Assembly (NCBI GenBank): GCA_000827325.1
Contig: KN832870.1
Location: 1,736,001-1,800,000, forward strand
DNA from: Oidiodendron maius Zn
Taxonomy: Eukaryota > Ascomycota > Leotiomycetes > Myxotrichaceae
DNA: 64,000 nt
Direction of reading: 5' to 3'
The translations under genes were made by a program, and so were the position numbers. Each line of letters begins with the position of its first letter. The stretch's first letter is position 1. This document shows positions 57,367-64,000 of this stretch, piece by piece. The notes under the pieces are model-generated. The model was given only the letters and a program-made list of their open reading frames with translations, searched no databases and was not told where the DNA came from.

Positions 57367-57765
57367 GACAACGGCATAGATTGTTCCGGAGACATCGGTC
57401 ATGAATTTGTGTTGGCTTCTCCCAAACATAGATATCGCGGCGCCTTCTTGAGACAAGCTGCAACCCGGTGCGAGCTGAGGTTTATATCGATTGTTACATT
57501 TCGAGCATTCGACGGGGTGCAGGCTAGAGACAGGCATATATATATATATACGTTGCACTACTGAATTGTTGGAGATTTCACACGATGGCAGAGAGCACGG
57601 TTCGTATCATTTAAACTTGATACTAAGTGTTTATCTCATGTAACGATCGTAAAACTCCTTTAAATGCTTAGGTCGGCGCCGTCCCCAATGCCCAATCTAA
57701 ATGAACGCCGCCACCATGAATCTCATCCAGTCCTATATAACTCCAGTCGCTGTCTTATTATCTTA
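57367..57765. repeat. Convergent 3' region with a short TA run
   Basis: Between the insulysin and MPP6 stop codons. It contains a (TA)n tract of about 16 nt at 57536-57551. No gene seen. Confidence 0.4.
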
Positions 57766-58735
57766 TTATCTGACCTTGCGAACCTTTGGCGATGGACCAT
57801 CATCACCAGTTTGATAGAACCTCTTCTGGGCTCCATTCTGGGTGCCGTTCTGGTTACGAGGGCAGTCGACTTTTAGATGGGGGCCGCCACATATGAAACA
57901 AGCTCTCGTGTCCGGCTTATCTTGCCGGCCCGTCAGAGATGTCATATTTGTGTTCAGCCTGACTTCTCTCTTCTTCCTTTTTTTGGAGAATTCTTGCAGT
58001 TGCGCTTTCTCCGCCTTTCTTTTGGCGCGCCGCTCCGCCTTTAGTTTCTGCGCCGCTTCCAAGCGCGCAGCAGTGATTAACTCTTTCATTGGGTCGTTCG
58101 CATCCTCGTTGGGTTCGCTTGAGTCCTCATCCTCAGAGGAAGAATCGGAATCAGAATCAGAAGAATCTTCCAAGCTTCCCTGGGCTCTCTGCAAGGTCTA
58201 TTAGTAACTTGAATTAAATTGTCTTGAAAGAAGTGCGTACCTCAAGAGCTTTATTGAACTTCGCAAAGCTTCTCCTTCCTACCATTGCAGGCCTATCTGC
58301 GAGGTCTTCCTCGTCCATCAGCTTTATCGGCTGTGGCGTTGGGATATCAAGATTGGCATATCCGGCCTGGATAATCCGTAAGCCGCCATTCGCAACCAGC
58401 GCCGACTTTTCCTGGTCCTCGTAGCTCAACACCCATCTTGTATCTCCGGCATCAGCAGCCTGTTTGTCTAGCGCCACCTGCCGTTTTGCCTCCTCTGCAT
58501 CCAGAGCAGCCCGCACTGCGCGTTGGTCTGCCAGTGCATCCACATTCATTCTAGGCTTGATAGGCGCATCCGAGTTCTTCTTCTGGCGCTTGGGAGAAGG
58601 CTCGTCAGGCGTAGGCGATGATGAAGTGGGAGTCGAAGCAGCTGCCCTCTGCATAAACTTCATTGTTAGAAGCCGGGAAGACATCGACTTAGGTGCGCTG
58701 CCGGGCGTGCCCGGCGTGCTCGAAGGGCTCGACAT
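57766..58735 (-). CDS. MPP6-like nuclear exosome cofactor with zinc knuckle
   Basis: MPP6 tethers the Mtr4 helicase to the nuclear RNA exosome. Exons are 58735-58241 and 58188-57766 (305 aa). The N-terminal MPP6 block is SRLLTMKFMQRAA, followed by Ser/Pro-rich sequence, then WVLSYEDQ and GRRSFAKFNKALE. After the intron come a Ser/Asp/Glu run (acidic), a Lys/Arg-rich helix, and a CCHC zinc knuckle CFICGGPHLKVDC near the end. Two acceptors 9 nt apart are both in phase (after AATAG or after TTGCAG). The second fits the branch-site distance better. Confidence 0.88.
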
Positions 58736-59001
58736 TTTTGGCGGCGAAGAGCGACCGCTGTGTTGAAGAGATAGAATCCCCTTCGATCGCTTTTGTTGTG
58801 AACCCGTTTGCAGGTTTTCTAATTGTCTGAGAGCAACTTGGCTCCTGGGCCTGGAAGGTGAGCTGTCAGCGAGAATCTAGATGGTCGGCGGGCGGGCCGT
58901 GGAAATTTAGCGAGAAATCGACTGCCGGGATTGTTGTCGGGAATAGGACGACGACGACAATTCGAATCAGCGCCACCAGCAATTGAACCACCAACACCAC
59001 A

Positions 59002-59825
59002 ATGCTGTCCACTGCACGCTCAAGGGCCATATGGCAGCTCTCACGTAGAGCCCAGGCCTCCGCTAGGCGGTCCTATGCCTTCTCTGTCAATGACCAGCAG
59101 GAGGTTAACGACCCGAAAAAGCCAAAGGTGGTCTCCAATATCTCCAAGACGAACGAGCTCCCGACCGAGCCAGGACACTTGGATGCGCGGCTGCAGGAGA
59201 ATGTTGTAGAAGGAGAGAAGAAGCGGGTGATGCAGGCGCCCAATCGACCAGACATCTGGTCCCGGAGCCAGAACCCAAGAGGAGATGCAATGGTCGGACC
59301 GCGTTTCGAGCAGACAATCATGGAATATCAGGTACGTGTGTTAGCTCAAGACTAAAATCTGAGATTTTCTACGTATGCGGGCCATTTTTCATCAGCCCAT
59401 ACTGACGGTTACTCTAGCCACAACCCCAAGCTGCTATCTCCTTGGTTCATAAGCAACCAGTTCGATGGACGCATAAACGGGTTGTCGAATGTGATGGAGG
59501 CGGCGGCCCACTGGGCCACCCAAGGATCTTCATCAATACCGATAAGCCTGAGATAAACGTGTGCACATACTGCGGTATTCCATTTGTAGGCCTCCATTTT
59601 CTTTGACACCATATGTTGTTCATCTATCGGCTGTGCAACATTATAACCTTGCGGGAGCTTCACGACTACAAAATCACAAATCTAACAAAACTACAGGCCA
59701 ACGAACACCACCGAAAGCATCTTGAATCCCTTCCGGAAACGCCATATCCCCTGTCTTCCCAAGGTGACCCAGCAGAAATCAATGAGACTCAGCGAATCAC
59801 GGTCGAGGGACTTGGGCAGCGATAA
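59002..59825 (+). CDS. Mitochondrial complex I 13-kDa-type subunit (NDUFS6)
   Basis: Accessory zinc-binding subunit of NADH:ubiquinone oxidoreductase, near the N module. Exons are 59002-59331, 59418-59585 and 59697-59825 (208 aa). The N-terminus is a clear mitochondrial presequence (Arg/Ser/Ala-rich: MLSTARSRAIWQLSRRAQAS). The zinc site is in VECDGGGGPLGHPRIFINTDKP and VCTYCGIPFANEHHRKH (Cys, His, Cys, Cys). Intron 2 falls right after the last cysteine pair. Divergent from MPP6. Confidence 0.94.
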
Positions 59826-60378
59826 CTGTGCGGATTACATGTAATGAATGGCTGAAGGGTGACCCGTATTGTATATATCGTTATAAATCTCTTGCGTGGA
59901 AAGTCAATTATGAGTGGACTTGAAGCTCTATTCATGGACGAAGTTTGCTCTCTATAGATATTTGCAGTGCGCTTCGGCACATTGCATCAAATGCAAATTG
60001 TATCTCGATAGAGAAGAGTTGAGTATCGAGTTTGAGTGTGACAAAATGCAGCTTTCCGGCATACAACCTCATGCAGCCTTCTGCGGCGAGTTGCATTTCT
60101 AGAACAAATACAAAAGCGAAGAGCAAACGCAACGCATTCGTTGCACCTTACTTGAATATCATGAATCGTTTGTCTTTTTAATTACTATACCTAGGTAATA
60201 TTGGCAGCAGGGGAAAGGAAGATCACAGCTGTGGTCTTCTGGACGTATTCGGTGTCTCGCCGCCTTAGCCAAAAATGGAAGATAAACTGATTCTGCCGCC
60301 TAGCCCAAAGCTTCCCGCAACCACGACAGCAGAGCTCTCTAACTTCTCAGCAAGGCCATCCTCAAACCTAAGTTCAAG
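59826..60378. other. Intergenic stretch, 553 nt
   Basis: 3' region of the complex I subunit and promoter of the gene at 60379. No gene or repeat seen. Confidence 0.4.
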
Positions 60379-61250
<872 letters not shown>

Positions 61251-61679
61251 GGGGCGGTATTTCCCGCATGGCATGGCGTTTAAAGGATTACTTCAAAGCA
61301 GTGAGAAACATTTCTACAAGCTTCTCAGAATAGATGGCCTTTTCTACGAATGATGATTAGATACAGACGTTTGAGGCCGCCACCTTATTAAACACTATAA
61401 ACAAATCACAACGTGATATTTGTCAAAGTAACGAGTTTATTGTAAACCAGACTCCTAACTGCTACTAATGCTATCGACCATGCTGTGTTATTGTGTGAAG
61501 AAATGGAAGCCACTGAAACTTAACAGTAAAGTCACACGTCATCCCACCTGAATCCAATATAAGATGCATCTCCACTAAGGGGGTGTCATCCAAAGTCCCA
61601 TAAGCGCCAAAAACGCTAAGAATGGCGCAGACTTTACTCCTCCCTTTTCAATTATCCCCGAGTCACGATGTCTCAATGA
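61251..61679. other. Convergent 3' region
   Basis: 429 nt between stop codons of two convergent genes. No gene seen. Confidence 0.4.
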
Positions 61680-63494
61680 TCACCGAGCACCTAATGGAGA
61701 GCTACTACTAGCAGTCACTTCCTCAAACTCCAGCTCCCACTGATCGACCTCCTTGAACTTCTTCGCTGCTTCTTTCAACTCCTTCACATTTCCTATGTCT
61801 CGACTATCCTCATGGTTTGCGTCACCGTCAGCGTCGTCCGGAAGTGGGGCCAGGCTATGATTAGGGTCATATTCCTCGTTCTCCTTATCAGAGACAGGGT
61901 TTGCTCGAGATCCGTAGGTGACCTTGCCACTTTCCAATTGAGCTCTTGATTTAGAGGGATTTCTTGGTCTACCGGGCTTCTTTAGTGGCGCTGGACGACG
62001 TATAAAAGTCTTTGCTGTGCGCCGGGATTGTGGTACGACGCTCAGATTTGTAAGTTCATCATCATCTAGGGCTATGCCGGCCATATTGACTTCGTCCTCC
62101 GAACTATCAATTTCATACGGATCACGGTTCGCATGTCGCCGTCTTCGGGGAAGGAGGGTTTGAAGCTGAGCCGTAGAGAATGTGCTTGGAGGTGCGGCCT
62201 GCCATCTCCCTCTTAGTTGGGCCGCTAGCGTTACTCCCGATTTATCTCTAGCTGGACGGTTGGGAGAATGAGTCAGAGGCGGAGGAGAAGAGAGTGGAGA
62301 ATCCTGGTGTGCTACAAGTGGGGTTCTGCCCCTGAAAGGCCTTCGTCCTCGGGGCTGGTAGTCCTGTGACTGACATCTCGGCATCATTGATGGTGGCGGC
62401 GAACTGTGTAGAGGACTATCTGGAGGAGATGAGCTGCTTTGGGGGGGAGCCATAGTTCTGTTGATTGGGTCCGAGTTGAAACCTTCAATAGATGGAATTG
62501 GAGGTTCTGGTGGCGACGAAGGGTTATTGTACTCTTGGGCTACGTTGTCACCAAGAGCACCCGCTACCACAATACTATCAAGCTCTTCAGCGACTGTGGA
62601 AGATTGTGCTTCAGAAGTTGGCCGAGATTCACTAGCAACGGACAACTTGCGTTTCCGGGGGTTCGATGACGTGCTAGCGGGGGAGATACTGTCAGGAGCT
62701 GCTTTCGCCAACTTCAATGGGGTTGACTCGTCCTCGGGATTGAAATCGTCGTCATCGTCTTCGTCTATAACTCGATCTTGCTGCGGCTTCCGGCTCGTAC
62801 CTAATACACTAGATTCTCTTGCTCTCCTTTGAAAATTCCCAAGATTTAAGACCGATGTATGCTGTGCAGGCGTGCCTTTGTCTGTGTCCAATCCCACACT
62901 GCTAGATCTGGCCCGTTGTCCCAGGACGCTAGGTTGCCTTGGACGCCTCTTAAAATTTCCGAGGGAGAACGTCGAGGTATTCCTGCTGGACATGCCCACC
63001 AGATTACCGTCAGGTCGATTTGATTCCACGCTGCTAGATCGCGCTTGAGCTTGTCCACGCCCAAGGATGCTCTTTTGACGTGGCTTCCTCCTGAAGTTTG
63101 AAATGGAGAGGACTGAGCTCTCAAAGGCGGTGGAATGGCGACCCCTTCTACCCAACTCAACTGAAGGGCTACTAGATTCAAGTTCAATGTCTCTCATAAG
63201 AGAATCCTCTGCTAGTGCTTCTGGCGCGACATGCTGACCTCCAGCCCTGCTGCCAATTGGTTCGCTGGGTTGATCCTCCACCTGTTGAGGCTTTTTCTTC
63301 GGAGGTCTGCCTCTGCCTCTCTTCGCAACTGGCGCTCCTACTTTATCCTCAATATCACTGACCTGGGTCATATCGATATATCCTGCTCTGGCCTCGCTGG
63401 GTAATTCCTGGACTTCAACAATAATTGTGGAGTTGGTGCTCAACCTTGGCGGATGTACAGATGGTGCCACCTTTAGTCGTTTGGGACGCGGCAT
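61680..63494 (-). CDS. AT-hook protein with three basic NF-[RKQ]RR repeats
   Basis: One uninterrupted frame of 604 aa; not confidently assigned to a named family. Residues 57-68 hold an AT hook (KRGRGRPPKKK), so minor-groove DNA binding is likely. Three copies of a 20-residue motif follow at about 126-145, 173-192 and 213-232: SVLSISNFRRKPRQKSILG, STFSLGNFKRRPRQPSVLG, SVLNLGNFQRRARESSVLG. The middle is Ser/Pro-rich and disordered. A conserved-looking block (TLAAQLRGRWQAAPPSTF, then LQTLLPRRRRHANRDPYEID) lies near 410-460. A short charged helix (VKELKEAAKKFKEVDQWELEFEEVT) closes the protein. A nuclear chromatin role is inference. Confidence 0.8.
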   Translation of the reverse strand: MPRPKRLKVAPSVHPPRLSTNSTIIVEVQELPSEARAGYIDMTQVSDIEDKVGAPVAKRGRGRPPKKKPQQVEDQPSEPIGSRAGGQHVAPEALAEDSLMRDIELESSSPSVELGRRGRHSTAFESSVLSISNFRRKPRQKSILGRGQAQARSSSVESNRPDGNLVGMSSRNTSTFSLGNFKRRPRQPSVLGQRARSSSVGLDTDKGTPAQHTSVLNLGNFQRRARESSVLGTSRKPQQDRVIDEDDDDDFNPEDESTPLKLAKAAPDSISPASTSSNPRKRKLSVASESRPTSEAQSSTVAEELDSIVVAGALGDNVAQEYNNPSSPPEPPIPSIEGFNSDPINRTMAPPQSSSSPPDSPLHSSPPPSMMPRCQSQDYQPRGRRPFRGRTPLVAHQDSPLSSPPPLTHSPNRPARDKSGVTLAAQLRGRWQAAPPSTFSTAQLQTLLPRRRRHANRDPYEIDSSEDEVNMAGIALDDDELTNLSVVPQSRRTAKTFIRRPAPLKKPGRPRNPSKSRAQLESGKVTYGSRANPVSDKENEEYDPNHSLAPLPDDADGDANHEDSRDIGNVKELKEAAKKFKEVDQWELEFEEVTASSSSPLGAR

Positions 63495-64000
63495 CTTGTA
63501 AAGATTCTCTGTTGACTTTGAGCTTTCGACCTAGCAATATCATTCGGTCTCAAGCCTATTAGAGATGAAAGACTGCGTGGAGTTGAAGGACGTTCCTCTG
63601 CAGTGATGAGATGTTGGGGTTGACGCGTTCTATTCTACGCGAACGCGTCTGACAGACGGAAGCTGGCCAGTTTCGCTAACAAACCTGACCAATACCAATA
63701 CATCCAAGCCCTAAAAGAAACACCATCATCTACCCCTCTGCATCACCTCCGACCCATTCAAATTCATCGCGGAAACACCCTCTTTGGTGGCAATTGTTCA
63801 TAAGGATAAGTCAGCTGCTCCTTTCCCTCGCTGTCGTCATTCGGGTGACTGCAACCAACAAAAGGTCTGCTGCTCGGAACTCTACTAGCAAATAGAACTT
63901 TCCGAGCATTCAATACCGTTTATGAAGAATGAACTGGAATCTATGGCCCCAGTTACACGGGAGTTTGACTGTCCCGAGGCGATCTACTCAGAAACATATA
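63495..64000. other. Trailing intergenic stretch
   Basis: Upstream region of the AT-hook gene and possibly of a gene outside the window on the plus strand. No supported coding exon was found. Confidence 0.4.

Overview
This window is nuclear DNA from a filamentous ascomycete (Pezizomycotina). Almost every gene has short introns of about 40-110 nt with GT...AG ends and CTAAC/CTAAT-like branch sites. The gene set is typical of such fungi: a fused BioD-BioA biotin enzyme, a Set9 H4K20 methyltransferase, a fungal Pol4, an augmin subunit and mitochondrial carriers. I reconstructed 33 protein-coding genes and joined exons by hand. In every model the exon phases close on a stop codon. I saw no rRNA, tRNA, CRISPR array or intact transposon.

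Layout: 0.7-8.3 kb holds bioDA, an augmin subunit 3 homologue, a fungal LrgA-LrgB membrane protein and a Pin1-type prolyl isomerase. 8.6-12.7 kb holds RPB9, mitochondrial ribosomal protein uL14m and SET9. 12.7-17.6 kb is looser, with an ankyrin relic, a thiamine-diphosphate enzyme and a MAPEG protein. 17.7-26.4 kb holds POL4, TFIIE alpha, PUS1, MED22 and twinfilin. 26.6-33.3 kb holds the succinate/fumarate carrier, a 1.8-kb gene-poor gap, dihydrofolate reductase, the bc1 chaperone CBP3 and the mitochondrial ketoacyl-ACP synthase CEM1. 34.0-37.6 kb is a divergent pair, a PhyH-like 2-oxoglutarate dioxygenase and an NCS1 nucleobase permease. 38.6-44.9 kb holds a calpain-like protease, a YjbQ-family protein and an Asn-rich tryptophan-repeat protein. 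46-57.4 kb holds dephospho-CoA kinase, glutamate 5-kinase, ATP23, Aurora kinase, TIP41 and a STE23-type insulysin. 57.7-63.5 kb holds MPP6, complex I NDUFS6, CFIm25 and an AT-hook protein.

Most genes are housekeeping and lie in alternating convergent and divergent pairs. A mitochondrial theme recurs (uL14m, carrier, CBP3, CEM1, ATP23, NDUFS6), as does transcription and RNA processing (RPB9, TFIIE alpha, MED22, MPP6, CFIm25, SET9). The less ordinary items are the GW/WG-rich protein at 43.3-44.8 kb, the dioxygenase-permease pair at 34-37.5 kb, a Pin1 with Asp at the catalytic Cys position, the LrgA-LrgB fusion, a long in-frame leader on STE23, and an AT-hook protein with three copies of a basic motif. 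I saw no single clearly new multi-gene system. The dioxygenase-permease pair and the GW protein are the best candidates.
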